Shown here: positions 7,601 through 16,001 of the stretch, in pieces
Layout of the letters: every line of letters begins with the position of its first letter
Numbering within the stretch: position 1 is the first letter of the stretch
Assembly: GCA_013002925.1 (NCBI GenBank)
Contig: JABDLQ010000274.1
Span: forward strand, 1-42,967
Direction: 5' to 3'
Length of the DNA: 42,967 nt
DNA from: Gammaproteobacteria bacterium
Lineage (GTDB): Bacteria; Pseudomonadota; Gammaproteobacteria; Steroidobacterales; SZUA-146
The notes under the pieces: model-generated
Seen by the model: only the letters and a program-made list of their open reading frames with translations
Told to the model about the DNA's origin: nothing
Database searches by the model: none
Translations under genes and position numbers: made by a program

Positions 7601-10116
7601 GGATCGACACGGGTCCGGATTTTGTCACGACCCAGTTGTCATCCGCATTCAAGGTGCGTGATATTGCCGGTAGCCGTGCTCTGGCAATCACCCGTACGAC
7701 TGGGCTGGATATGCATTCACACTATGTGCTTGACGATTCGGGTAGCTGGCAGGACTATCGATATAGCGGACGGATTCGAATTCAGAACACCGAGGATAAG
7801 GCGGGAGTGACAATTCTGTCGGCGATGCCGGAGTTAGCTGCTTATTACCGTTTAGGTGTGGCAAGTACTGGTGAAAACTTTGTGTTGAGTAATGTTGGCA
7901 CGGGTGTGAACTGTGCAGGTGATCTGGACACTGGCGTACTTGCGAGTGCTGGCAACTGGTATCGTTTCGCCATCGAAGCGCAGACCAGCGAGACTCAAAC
8001 TGATGTACGTGCGCGTGTCTGGATCGATGGTGAAGCCGAGCCAGCAGAATGGCAGGCACAATGCACGGATACGGGCCCGGGTAGACGATTCCATGGGCGC
8101 GTAGGTGTCTGGGTCAGTCTGCAGTCGCCGCTCGCTGGTGGCGCCTGGGATGAATTGCTGGTCACGCCTTTGAGTGGAGCACCGGTATTACCACCACTTC
8201 TGACGTTTTACGCAAACCCGGTGACCGTAAGCAGCCTGGACTTCTCGACACTGACCTGGGAGGCTACTAATGCAGATAGCTGCGTCGCAAGCGGTGCCTG
8301 GGAAGGGGCGCGCAGCGTAAGTGGTAACGAACAAACAGCACCGCTGACGGAAAACAGCACTTTTACTATGCAGTGTAATGGCCCGGGAGGCAGTGCCACG
8401 AGTTCTGTTGTTGTAGCGGTTGGTGATGCGGTACCACCTGAACTTAGTTTTGCTGTAACGCCGGACAGCGTGTTTTCCGGGGACGATGTCACACTAACCT
8501 GGTCGTCGACTTCGACAGCGATATGTACCGCTTCCGGCGACTGGAGTGGCGCACGAAGCACCAGTGGTTCAGAGTCAATTTCCAATGTGATGGACGATAT
8601 GACATTCACCCTGGATTGTGTCGGCGCGGGAGGTAGCGTTTCACAGACAGTCAATCTTCTGCTGGCCGACATCATCCGCGACCCGCAACTTGCGTTCTCA
8701 GTTGACCCGCTGAGACTAGGTGTCGACGGCACCGTGATTCTCAACTGGAGCTCAGAAAACACCACCACATGTGAAGCCAATGGCAGCTGGAGCGGGTCTC
8801 GCCCGGTCAGCGGAGGTGAAGTAGTCGGCCCGATAAGCGCATCGGAGTCTTATGTCCTGATTTGTAGTGGTCGCGGTGGCACGGTCGCAGATGCTATTGC
8901 GGTTTCCTATGTCGATTCGGATAGTGATGCCATGCCAGATATTTGGGAGACTGCCGTTTTTGGAAGTTTGTCCAACAATGGACTGGGCGACACGGATGGT
9001 GATGGACTGCTTGATCAGGAGGAGTATCTGAGCGGCACTGATCCGCGCGATACAGATTCCGATGATGATGGACAGAACGATTTCGATGAACTTCAGTTTG
9101 GCAGTGATCCGCTGGATCCAGGCGATAATTTCGGTGATTCGTCGCCGGCGCAGCCGATTGTCGCTGACTCGGACAACGCCAGTCTCGCGTTACTGGAGAT
9201 TGACGTAATGAACGGATATAGCGACCCGGATGGAAATCCATTGCAATTTTCACACTGGCAGATCAGCTTGAGTGAGAGTTTTGATAGCATGGTGTTCGAC
9301 CGGGAAGTGTCGGGCTCAACGGCGTTGATGATACCGAGTGGGGTGTTGGACCCTGGGGTCACCTATTACATCAGAACGCGTCACGTGGATTCTTCCGATA
9401 CGCCATCCCCGTGGTCGGACGTTGCGACAATGGTTGCTGATACGGCGTACCCAAATGATCTTGATGGCAATGGCATCGATGACGAATTCCAGGTGCCTGG
9501 AAACCCGGACACCAACGGCAATGGAACGCCTGATCAGAGTGAGGGCATCTGCAATCTGTATGATGCGATGGGTGGCAATATCATTGGTATTACCAGCAAC
9601 GTCGGCGTGACTCGTTGCTATACCTCGGTATCAAATGATGTCGTAAGCGGCATTAGTTTACCGGATGGAATGGAATTGCCATTGGGGATGTTCAGTTTCC
9701 GCATCGAAGGTCTGTTTGTCGATGAAGCTTCGCCTGCACAGGTTTTTGTGAGCGTGTGGCTGCCCACGACTTATGATCCTGCCAGTGGTTGGTACAAGTG
9801 GGACGAAACAAGCGGCGAGTTAACCGACTATTCAGACTATGTCACCTACAATGACAATCGTGTGACAATCAGCCTGACCGATGGCGGCCCCGGAGATCAG
9901 GATGGGGTGGTTAACGGTATCATTGTTGATCCTAGTGGCCCTGCGATAGCCGCGGCGCCGCCGCCACCGCCGCCGCCGCCCGCACCGCCGACTACCCCGT
10001 CTGATCCGGATCCGTCGACACCTGTGGCGAGTGACAGTGGGGGAGGCGGCGCTCTGCACTGGGTGACGTTGCTGCTGCTGTATACGCTCGCATTGCGCAG
10101 ACGCCGGCCGCAGTAA
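1687..10116 (+). CDS. Giant secreted multidomain protein: kelch-like N-terminus, polysaccharide-lyase-like/jelly-roll region, 17 Ig-like repeats, thrombospondin-type-3-like Ca-binding repeats, choice-of-anchor U-like region, GlyGly-CTERM-like tail
   Basis: ORF listed from TTG 1633. ATG 1687 gives a clear signal peptide (MSVYHIARKIQWVVLLVLSGAVVHSTFADA). Repeats of the type 'LTWTSTNATSCTASGAWSGTK...GPLT..TTFTLTCTGPGG'; 'DTDGDGLLDQEEYLSGTDPRDTDSDDDGQND'; C-terminal 'SGGGGALHWVTLLLLYTLALRRRRPQ'. Confidence 0.9.
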   Translation: MSVYHIARKIQWVVLLVLSGAVVHSTFADAIDDLLPGQWYAAPNSKMQSVNPCPTGGCAYTGQTGFRSVQIAWSGAAFDTNSDRLIVWGGGHGDYWGNEVYVFDVNSSQWSRLTEPSTLGPNSQECTGINPDGRPRSRHTYNNLDFSPELNAFISFGNSGTSPANICADRKTWILPLDSATPEWQLGTDNTLSGATGMGATAYDPVRGTFWHQRSDVGGFGMYDPATHTWQNYGSRALAIYATGAIDPLRDQMLVIGGTASQAFVWDLANPNNPPLNLLSNSTFTSTDTDGIAGGRGVGLAYDPVVDAFVVWDGGTTVYTIDPDTWAVSRINADAGNTVNPGTAITAGTYGRFRYVPSRNVYILANGVDKDVFFYRLSDGGGSTAAPVIGMTLTNSNILIGEDADLSWSVAHADSCVASGDWSGSKPVAGSTTFPALTSDQTFTLTCSGAGGTSNKSITVTVSAPPPPPAGTEDWEARSTAPGVLSAIGFDVESEVTNWIHLDSKQDHVVWETANTSSGAGALRFNILKTDGANSGNWRRWLADDEREFVEGDEFYISYRQYIPEYYATHQFLGGGGWKQIIVSRNAGNMNGVNYVGTPTGSNQVNEIVMNNYLYRSLPQGYHRTTNGSYVGFYTGASTACSHTDFRLQNAVDRGPQSIGTACENDRARYGGLFSYGSRTGVPDPLTGAFTFTPDEWHSFKMWIKLGSQGTTTRNTHVKIWAAHDGEDWDLIIDRDDVDLGGGPAHNAYWLLPYDTGKQPDPTREDTYTLYDEVIVSLNDIAAPGATGSGATLPTVDLTASSGSILDGGSVQLNWTSTAADTCTASGGWSGAKATSGTETVGPLSATTSFVLTCTNADGSRSDSLTVTVEAPMPYTILQSKTIHHQDTFELDGATVSDGIFAFVSPGSGLSQVQFFLDDPTASGTPYSVEFVEPFDFAYDPVGGFDTTTIANGSHSLTAKLFLVGGEEQIISVSFTVANEIIVPPPTLSFSASPVAVDFEGFTTLTWSTTSASLCVAGGDWTGSRAVSGSESVGPLTSNKTFFLSCTGPGGSVNQTATVLVASPDAPELTITATPSSVDYNGATTVSWTTTGTESCVASGGWVGVRPVFGSETVGTLQENTDFTLTCTGPGGSVTGTAGVTVAPVPAPTVTLVASPPAVDYNGASTLSWSSTNAESCAASGAWSGARSSLGVLTVGPLEETAEFTLVCTGAGGTGNASVTVTVAAPAPPELSFTVSSSSIAYDGSILAYWTATNATSCTASGDWSGVRGLNGVEALGPLQEDAVYTLTCSGPGGSVSHTQTISVAAPLAPVIGFTTDAASVDYGSGAQLSWDVSNATSCIASGAWSGTRSLTGTEAVGPLLSDSTYTLSCTGLGGTASQTVTVTVNPPVPTVSLTATPLSIPFEGTTTLSWTSEHASECTASGAWSGTLAGSGTQVSASLSTNSTFMITCTGTGGSASDSLTVNVAAPGAPSVGFSASPAAVASGESTTLTWTSSNTTACNAAGDWSGTKAINGSESVGPLTATSTFILTCSGVGGDVTQTITVPILVPEPVVTLTAAPGSVPHNGSTTLTWTSTNANSCEAFGSWSGLQALNGSLTVDNIDSERTYALYCEGSGGTASALVTIAVGAPPVPEISLSTDVVTVMYGDTVTINWAATQATTCEAYGGWSGIKTLIGTEESLPITSDTTYVLVCSGPGGQVDAATVVTVAVEPPNVTLEASPLTVDYDGSTTLTWTATGADSCQAFGSWSGVKVTSGTEVIDNLANTGNFVLLCSGPGGDGDASVSVLVNPAPLPLVSLIAEPAEVSFGGTTTLSWSSRDADTCEAFGGWSGDRDTEGSYVVEDLLATTSFTLLCQGPGGSRVLIANVAVGAPEAPIIEFYVEPDFIAYGGAAILNWTVSQADSCFATGDWSGDKALTGVETISPLYSTANFALTCTGVGGGSSVSVSATVASLADMALQNFEDNELNTDPEGWIDTGPDFVTTQLSSAFKVRDIAGSRALAITRTTGLDMHSHYVLDDSGSWQDYRYSGRIRIQNTEDKAGVTILSAMPELAAYYRLGVASTGENFVLSNVGTGVNCAGDLDTGVLASAGNWYRFAIEAQTSETQTDVRARVWIDGEAEPAEWQAQCTDTGPGRRFHGRVGVWVSLQSPLAGGAWDELLVTPLSGAPVLPPLLTFYANPVTVSSLDFSTLTWEATNADSCVASGAWEGARSVSGNEQTAPLTENSTFTMQCNGPGGSATSSVVVAVGDAVPPELSFAVTPDSVFSGDDVTLTWSSTSTAICTASGDWSGARSTSGSESISNVMDDMTFTLDCVGAGGSVSQTVNLLLADIIRDPQLAFSVDPLRLGVDGTVILNWSSENTTTCEANGSWSGSRPVSGGEVVGPISASESYVLICSGRGGTVADAIAVSYVDSDSDAMPDIWETAVFGSLSNNGLGDTDGDGLLDQEEYLSGTDPRDTDSDDDGQNDFDELQFGSDPLDPGDNFGDSSPAQPIVADSDNASLALLEIDVMNGYSDPDGNPLQFSHWQISLSESFDSMVFDREVSGSTALMIPSGVLDPGVTYYIRTRHVDSSDTPSPWSDVATMVADTAYPNDLDGNGIDDEFQVPGNPDTNGNGTPDQSEGICNLYDAMGGNIIGITSNVGVTRCYTSVSNDVVSGISLPDGMELPLGMFSFRIEGLFVDEASPAQVFVSVWLPTTYDPASGWYKWDETSGELTDYSDYVTYNDNRVTISLTDGGPGDQDGVVNGIIVDPSGPAIAAAPPPPPPPPAPPTTPSDPDPSTPVASDSGGGGALHWVTLLLLYTLALRRRRPQ
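2841..7540 (+). repeat. Ig-like repeats 1-14 (about 240-243 nt each; repeats 1 and 2 are separated by the lyase-like domain, and repeats 2 and 3 by an unrelated ~100-aa segment)
   Basis: Manual alignment. Each unit has Cys-x3-G-x-W-(S/T/V/E)-G and a second Cys. Repeats 3-14 are contiguous from about 4636. Confidence 0.9.
8188..8910 (+). repeat. Ig-like repeats 15-17
   Basis: Same Cys-pair/WSG repeat unit, resuming after a LamG-like insertion at about 7543-8175. Confidence 0.85.
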
Positions 10117-10126
10117 GGTAACTACA

Positions 10127-10162
10127 GAAAAACCGGTCTCTCTTGATGAGGCCGGTTTTTTT
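10127..10162. terminator. Rho-independent (probably bidirectional) terminator between convergent genes
   Basis: AAAAACCGG...CCGGTTTTTTT inverted repeat with a T tract, located between the convergent genes ending at 10116 (+) and 10172 (-). Confidence 0.85.
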
Positions 10163-10171
10163 ATGCGTCGT

Positions 10172-11410
10172 CTAGACCAGAAATTCCCGTGGCGCCGGAT
10201 GACTCAAAAAGTACTGTGGGCTGGCAGTGTATCCATAGGCACCACTTTGAAACACGACCACAAGATCATCGATGTCCGCCTCCGCAAGTGTCATTTTCGC
10301 GGCGAGCAGGTCCAGAGGCGTGCACAATGGTCCGACTACAGATGCAGTTGCCGTTGACGTCGCCTGCATTTTAGTACCGATGGCAACCGGGTAGTTTTTG
10401 CGCAACACCTGTCCAAAGTTACCGCTCGCGGCCAAATGGTGATGCAAGCCACCATTACAAATCAAAAAAATCTGCCCGCGAGACACTTTTTTGTCGGTGA
10501 TACGGCACACATAGATGCCGGATTCAGCAACAAGGTAACGACCCAGTTCAACCACCAGATCCGCCTGCGGTAATTGTTGCTGCATCGCGGCGCTCAGGGT
10601 GTTCAGACTGGCGCCAATGGGTTCGATATCAAGTGGTGTTTCATTCGGAAAATAAGGCACGCCAAGACCACCACCGATATTCAGCATACGCACGGGTGAG
10701 GGCGCAAACCGGGCAAGGCGCACCGCGAGTTCGCAGGCCTTGTTCTGGCTCTCAATAATTGCATCCGCACGTAAATTCTGGGACCCACTAAAAATATGAA
10801 AACCGTGAAAGTCCAAATGCATATACTGCATGGTGGAGAGAACTGCCGGAACCTGTTCAGCATCAATGCCGAACTGCTGCGGCCCGCCAGCCATTTTCAT
10901 GCCCGAATTCTGCAGTTGAAAATCCGGGTTTACGCGCAGCGCAACTTTTGGGCGAAAGCCCATGTCAGCGGCAAGCCCGTCAATTCGTTCAAGTTCAGTG
11001 GCACTTTCGCAGTTGATTACGATGCCCTTCGTGATGGCCAGCCGCAGTTCGTCGGTTTGCTTGCCTGGTCCGGCAAAACTGATTTCATGGCGCGGTGTTT
11101 GTGTCGCAGCAGCAACCTCCAGTTCGCGCCCTGAGGCGACATCCAGCCCATCCACCAATGACGCCATGTGCGCTACAAGTTCGGGCATCGGATTAGCTTT
11201 GATGGCGAAATGTAATTTAACAGAACGCGGAAAGTGCTCTCTCAGCTGGGCAACTTTTTGCGCCATGATCGAGCGGTCGTATGCATAGAACGCCAGGCCA
11301 TCAGCACGCGTTGCCAGTTCACTCACGGTGTGACCGCCAATGACCAGGTCATTATTCTGCACGTCGAAACACGTGATGGGGCTATGGCGGTCAAATTCAA
11401 TGGTGCTCAT
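10172..11410 (-). CDS. PLP-dependent decarboxylase, exosortase A system-associated type
   Basis: Ornithine/diaminopimelate decarboxylase-like fold-III protein: 'FYAYDRSIMAQKV', 'LHFAIKANPMPELV', 'LDVASGRELEVA', 'LNIGGGLGVPYF'. Overlaps the upstream acyl-CoA ligase gene, the pairing expected in exosortase A loci. Confidence 0.85.
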   Translation of the reverse strand: MSTIEFDRHSPITCFDVQNNDLVIGGHTVSELATRADGLAFYAYDRSIMAQKVAQLREHFPRSVKLHFAIKANPMPELVAHMASLVDGLDVASGRELEVAAATQTPRHEISFAGPGKQTDELRLAITKGIVINCESATELERIDGLAADMGFRPKVALRVNPDFQLQNSGMKMAGGPQQFGIDAEQVPAVLSTMQYMHLDFHGFHIFSGSQNLRADAIIESQNKACELAVRLARFAPSPVRMLNIGGGLGVPYFPNETPLDIEPIGASLNTLSAAMQQQLPQADLVVELGRYLVAESGIYVCRITDKKVSRGQIFLICNGGLHHHLAASGNFGQVLRKNYPVAIGTKMQATSTATASVVGPLCTPLDLLAAKMTLAEADIDDLVVVFQSGAYGYTASPQYFLSHPAPREFLV

Positions 11411-12987
11411 TGCTGCAATCCTTTCAGCAATGCAGGTAATTCCTGTGCGAGCCCGGCGCGATCAATTTTGCCATTGGCGTTGCGTGGCATATCGGCCACC
11501 CAGATGATGTGCTTTGGCAGCATGAAATTGGCCAGTTCCTGGCGGCACGCCAATGACAATGCGGCCGTATCCTGCTCTGAGTCGTGCGTCGCGACCACGA
11601 TCGCTACAATGGCTTCTCCAAGGTCTTTGTCAGCAGTGCCAAGGGCGACAGCCTCGCTGACCATGCCGGTCGCAAACAGAGCTTCTTCGACTTCGTTCGG
11701 GCTGACCCGATATCCGCTCGTCTTGATCATTTCGTCGCGGCGACCGACAAAGTAAAGATAACCATCTTCGTCACAGCGCACCCGGTCTCCCGACCACACG
11801 GCAATTTCTTCCATTACCAGTTCCTTCTGATGATGCGGAGCGGGTTTGAAGCGCGCCGCCGTTTTCTCCGGATTATTCCAGTATCCCAAAGATACCAGGG
11901 AACCGCGATGGACGAGTTCCCCGATTTCATCTGGCGCACAAATTCCGCCATCGTCGTTGACCACCATAATCTCGGCATTGGGAATTGCTTTGCCCATGGA
12001 ACCGTGACGTTTATCCAGCTCTGCAGGTGGGAGCCAGGTTGACCGGAATGCCTCTGTTAATCCATACATCAATACCGGGTCCGTTTTTGGTAGTGCGGTA
12101 CGCAGGGATTCAAGTGTCACTTGTGGCATCGCTCCCCCGGAATTTGTCCAGTATCTCAGATGGTCGGTTGCCGTTTCAGGCCAGGGCAGCCCCGCCAGCT
12201 GATTCCACAACGGAGGGACGCCGGCAAGCCCGGTAATTTCTTCCTGGCACACTTTACGAATGACATCGCGGGGCAGAAGATATTCCATCAACACGACGCT
12301 GGCGCCACGGCAAAACGCAGTAGTGAGCTGACTGAACCCGTAATCAAAGCTGAACGGCAATACGGCCAGGAGTTTATCGGACGCCGTGTTTTCCAGGTAC
12401 TCGGACACGCTAAATGCCCCGGTCACCATATTCTTGTGACTGAGAACCACGCCCTTCGGCTTGCCGGTGCTACCTGATGTATAGAGTATGGAAGCGACAT
12501 CGGCATCGATAATGCGCCACATATCTACCGATGGCGCCGCCAGTAAGTCGTCCCAGGAAATCACCTGTTTGCTTGACGATAGCTCTTGTAATTCGTCCAC
12601 CAGCACAATCGCTTCGAGCGCAGGACAGTCGGCAATTACTGTCTCCAGGCTCTGCGCGCGCTGCCGTGAAGTGACCAGAATCCGCACGTCACAATCTGTC
12701 AGAATGTGCTGCACCTGGGCAGGTTTGAGCAAAGGGTTTACCGGAACGAATACACCACCGGCATGCGCGGTTGCAAAAATGCTGACCACCGTTTCGATTT
12801 GTTTGGGCAGGTAGATGCCGATACGGTCCCCTTTACGCATTCCGGCGGCAATAAAGCCGTTGGCCGCCGCGCGCATTAGCTCCGTCAACTGGCCATAATC
12901 CAGCCGCCGTGAGCGATCAATCAATGCCGGCGCCGAATCGCCAGTTTTGCCGCCATGAGTGATGAGTTGTGACAGACACAGAGTCAA
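11407..12987 (-). CDS. Acyl-CoA ligase (AMP-forming), exosortase A system-associated type
   Basis: AMP-binding motif 'ILYTSGSTGKPKGVVLSH' and 'YLYFVGRRDEMIKTSGYRVSPNEVEEAL'. 4-nt overlap with the decarboxylase. Confidence 0.85.
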   Translation of the reverse strand: MTLCLSQLITHGGKTGDSAPALIDRSRRLDYGQLTELMRAAANGFIAAGMRKGDRIGIYLPKQIETVVSIFATAHAGGVFVPVNPLLKPAQVQHILTDCDVRILVTSRQRAQSLETVIADCPALEAIVLVDELQELSSSKQVISWDDLLAAPSVDMWRIIDADVASILYTSGSTGKPKGVVLSHKNMVTGAFSVSEYLENTASDKLLAVLPFSFDYGFSQLTTAFCRGASVVLMEYLLPRDVIRKVCQEEITGLAGVPPLWNQLAGLPWPETATDHLRYWTNSGGAMPQVTLESLRTALPKTDPVLMYGLTEAFRSTWLPPAELDKRHGSMGKAIPNAEIMVVNDDGGICAPDEIGELVHRGSLVSLGYWNNPEKTAARFKPAPHHQKELVMEEIAVWSGDRVRCDEDGYLYFVGRRDEMIKTSGYRVSPNEVEEALFATGMVSEAVALGTADKDLGEAIVAIVVATHDSEQDTAALSLACRQELANFMLPKHIIWVADMPRNANGKIDRAGLAQELPALLKGLQQ

Positions 12988-13106
12988 GCGGGTTCTCCAG
13001 AAAACAGGTCGCGCTATTGTACCTCAGCACTGTGGATTTTGGTCTTTTGTTGCAATAAACAGGTATAGTCAACATATAACAACAATGACGAGAACGAGAG
13101 GACAAA

Positions 13107-14306
13107 GTGACGGTAACAACTGCTGATTTCGTAATCATTGGCGGTGGTATCGCCGGTATTACAATCGCACTGGAAATTCGCCGGCGTCAGCCGCGCGCTT
13201 CGATCATGGTCTTTGAAAAAGATGCGCGTTGCGGGTTGCACGCCAGTGGTCGCAATAGCGGTGTGCTGCATGCCGGCTTTTATTACACCGCAGATAGTCT
13301 CAAGGCACGTTTTACCCGCGATGGTAGCCGGCAGATGGCGGCCTACTGTGAGGCAAGGGGCCTGTCGCTAAACCGGTGCGGAAAATTGGTGGTTGCCCGG
13401 CAAGAAAAAGATATTGCCGTATTTGACACACTCCTGGAGCGGGCCGGCGCTAACGGAGTCCGTCTTGAGCGCCTTGCGCTGGACGATGCACGCCGTATCG
13501 AGCCGCGTGTGAAATCCAAAGGAGATGTGCTGTTTTCACCGGACACGATGTCTGTCGATCCGCAGGAAGTCATGCGGTCACTCATTGAAGATGCCAGGCA
13601 TACAGGAATCTCGATCCGTACGGGACAGAGCTTCATGGGACGTGACGGCGAAACTTTGAGAATCGGGCAGGACCGGGTGCAGGCGGGCTTCGTCATCAAT
13701 GCGGCCGGGCTCTATGCCGATCAGATAGCCAAAGCGTTCGGGTTTTGTCAGAACTACACCATCATGCCTTTTAAGGGGCTCTATCTGTTCGGTCGGCATC
13801 CCGGGTCGGTCGCCACAAATATTTATCCGGTTCCCGATATTGCGAATCCGTTTCTCGGCGTTCACTACACCGTTAGTGCAAACGGGCGAATCAGTATCGG
13901 GCCTACGGCGATACCCGCTTTCTGGCGGGAGCACTATCGTGGATTCTCCGGTTTTTCGCTGAGAGAGCTGTTGGCTATAACCTCCAGGCAACTTGGTTTG
14001 CTGGTGCGTAACGATTTCGGGTTTCGCGGACTGGCATGGCAGGAAATTCCCAAGTATCTGAAATCGACCATGATTAAGCTGGCCGGTGAGCTCGCCGAAA
14101 ACCCTGAACAGGATGAGTTTGATCAGTGGGGACCGGCCGGGATCCGGGCACAATTGGTTAATATCAGGGACCACTCACTGGAAATGGATTTTGTCTGGGA
14201 AGGCGATGAGCATTCCTTTCACGTGTTAAACGCTGTTTCTCCGGCGTTTACCTGTTCACTGGCCCTGTCAGAATACTTTGTCGATCAGTTTGAAGTGACG
14301 CTTTGA
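13107..14306 (+). CDS. FAD-dependent oxidoreductase, L-2-hydroxyglutarate oxidase (LhgO)-like
   Basis: N-terminal 'DFVIIGGGIAGITIALEIRRR', 'ASGRNSGVLHAGFYY' and 'FRGLAWQEIPKY'. GTG start preceded by 'gagagga'. Confidence 0.75.
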   Translation: MTVTTADFVIIGGGIAGITIALEIRRRQPRASIMVFEKDARCGLHASGRNSGVLHAGFYYTADSLKARFTRDGSRQMAAYCEARGLSLNRCGKLVVARQEKDIAVFDTLLERAGANGVRLERLALDDARRIEPRVKSKGDVLFSPDTMSVDPQEVMRSLIEDARHTGISIRTGQSFMGRDGETLRIGQDRVQAGFVINAAGLYADQIAKAFGFCQNYTIMPFKGLYLFGRHPGSVATNIYPVPDIANPFLGVHYTVSANGRISIGPTAIPAFWREHYRGFSGFSLRELLAITSRQLGLLVRNDFGFRGLAWQEIPKYLKSTMIKLAGELAENPEQDEFDQWGPAGIRAQLVNIRDHSLEMDFVWEGDEHSFHVLNAVSPAFTCSLALSEYFVDQFEVTL

Positions 14307-14558
14307 TAAGCAATTTTGGCACAATTTATTTTTGCGGGTAGCACGGGTTGAGTAAGCTAACGTTACACAGGATGCACTTATTCGCCCACGAGTCGCTACT
14401 TTCGCTTGGTAGACTGGGTAGTGGTCAGCTATTTGGGTCATCCGGCAGAAAATTCCTGAAAGTGGACAGAAGTCCGTGCCTGTCAGTACATTTTGTCGTA
14501 TAAATTCAAATAAATCAGGTGCCGATGGCGTTGGAGCCGCACTGAAGAGGAAGGGTGT

Positions 14559-15338
14559 ATGAAAGTCGTATTGTTTTGTGGTGGCATGGGTACCCGATTG
14601 CGCGAGCAGTCAGGGACGATCCCCAAACCGCTGGTGCCGGTGGGTGAGCGACCGATTATGTGGCACATGATGAAATTCTATGCGCATCATGGACACACTG
14701 ATTTCATTCTGTGCCTCGGTTACAAAGGCGAAATGATCAAAGAGTATTTTTTGGACTATAAAGCCTATCGCGGTGCGGAGTTTGTTACCAAAAACAAAGG
14801 CAAGGTGACAGTACCCAACGACAGTGATGTGGACGACTGGAACATCACTTTCGTGCAAACCGGGTTGCATTCCAATATCGGGCAGCGCCTGTTGGCGGTG
14901 AAGCACCTGCTGAAAGATGAAGAAATTTTTATGGCAAACTACAGCGACCAGTTAAGTGATGTGGATTTGTCTGAATACCTGCGACTGTTTGAGCAACGCA
15001 AAGATGCGGTTGCGGGAATTGTCGGTGTGCGACCATCCCAGTCGTTTCATAATGTGCGTATCAATGACAGTGGCAATGTTACGAAGATCGAACCTGTGGC
15101 CGTTTCCGACTTCTGGATAAATGGTGGGTATATTGTAATGCGCAATGAAATTTTTGACTACATAAAGGACGGGGAAGAACTGGTCGAGGAGCCGTTTCAG
15201 CGGCTGATCAGCGAAAAACGGCTATTCGCGTACAAATATAAAGGCTTTTGGGCGGCGATGGATACTTTTAAGGACAAAATTACTTTTGACCGCATGGATG
15301 GGCAGGGCGACCGTCCGTGGCAGGTTTGGGATAAGTAA
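14559..15338 (+). CDS. Sugar-phosphate nucleotidyltransferase (glucose-1-phosphate cytidylyltransferase-like)
   Basis: 'VVLFCGGMGTRLREQSGTIPKPLVPVGERPIMWHMMKFYAHHG' and 'ILCLGYKGEMIKEYF'. Confidence 0.8.
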   Translation: MKVVLFCGGMGTRLREQSGTIPKPLVPVGERPIMWHMMKFYAHHGHTDFILCLGYKGEMIKEYFLDYKAYRGAEFVTKNKGKVTVPNDSDVDDWNITFVQTGLHSNIGQRLLAVKHLLKDEEIFMANYSDQLSDVDLSEYLRLFEQRKDAVAGIVGVRPSQSFHNVRINDSGNVTKIEPVAVSDFWINGGYIVMRNEIFDYIKDGEELVEEPFQRLISEKRLFAYKYKGFWAAMDTFKDKITFDRMDGQGDRPWQVWDK

Positions 15339-15341
15339 ACG

Positions 15342-16001
15342 ATGGAATCATTTGTAGAAATTGATCAGCGGATGCGTGCCGGTGGTGGCCATATTTTATG
15401 CCTGGGCGCACACTGTGACGATATTGATATCGGGGCAGGAGGAACCCTGATTAAATGGCTGGCACAGTGGCCACAGACGCGTGTCACGTGGGTTGCGTTG
15501 TCGAGCGATAGTCGCCGCGCTGCTGAATTACGCGCTTCGGCACAGTTATTTTTGGCAGGCGCAGCAGAATACGATGTCTTGTGCGCTGAATTCAAAAATG
15601 GCTTTTTTCCGTTCCACGGTGACCCCATCAAGGAATATTTTGAAGCATTAAAAGAGTTGCCCAACCCGGATATTGTTTTTACTCACCAGCGCGATGATCG
15701 TCATCAGGATCATCGCCTGGTCAGCGAGCTGACCTGGAATACGTTTCGAAATCATATGGTGCTGGAATATGAGATTCCAAAATATGATGGTGAATTGGTG
15801 CAACCGAACACGTTCGTGGAAATCGAGGAAGAAATAATCGATCGCAAATCACGAATTCTGACCGAGTGTTATCCCAGTCAACAAGATAAACAGTGGTTTG
15901 ATCGTGACCTGTTTCGTGGCATCGCAAGGCTACGAGGCGTGGAATGCGCCAGTTCAACGCGCTTTGCCGAGGCGTTCAGCGGGCGTAAGCTGGTGCTATA
16001 A
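15342..16001 (+). CDS. PIG-L/LmbE-family deacetylase
   Basis: 'ILCLGAHCDDIDIGAGGTL' and 'DIVFTHQRDDRHQDHRLVSELTW'. Confidence 0.8.
   Translation: MESFVEIDQRMRAGGGHILCLGAHCDDIDIGAGGTLIKWLAQWPQTRVTWVALSSDSRRAAELRASAQLFLAGAAEYDVLCAEFKNGFFPFHGDPIKEYFEALKELPNPDIVFTHQRDDRHQDHRLVSELTWNTFRNHMVLEYEIPKYDGELVQPNTFVEIEEEIIDRKSRILTECYPSQQDKQWFDRDLFRGIARLRGVECASSTRFAEAFSGRKLVL

Noticed and set aside
2841-8910. Repeat array considered as CRISPR or DNA satellite
   Set aside because: The ~240-nt period encodes diverged protein domains; there are no short identical direct repeats with unique spacers.
9957-9990. CCG/CCA poly-proline tract as a phase-variation repeat
   Set aside because: The tract is short and imperfect, and fits a Pro-rich linker before the sorting signal; unit changes would stay in frame.
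14313-14334. Possible sigma54 promoter 'TTTTGGCACAATTTATTTTTGC'
   Set aside because: TGGCAC and TTGC are 9 nt apart rather than the 5 nt needed for a -24/-12 promoter.
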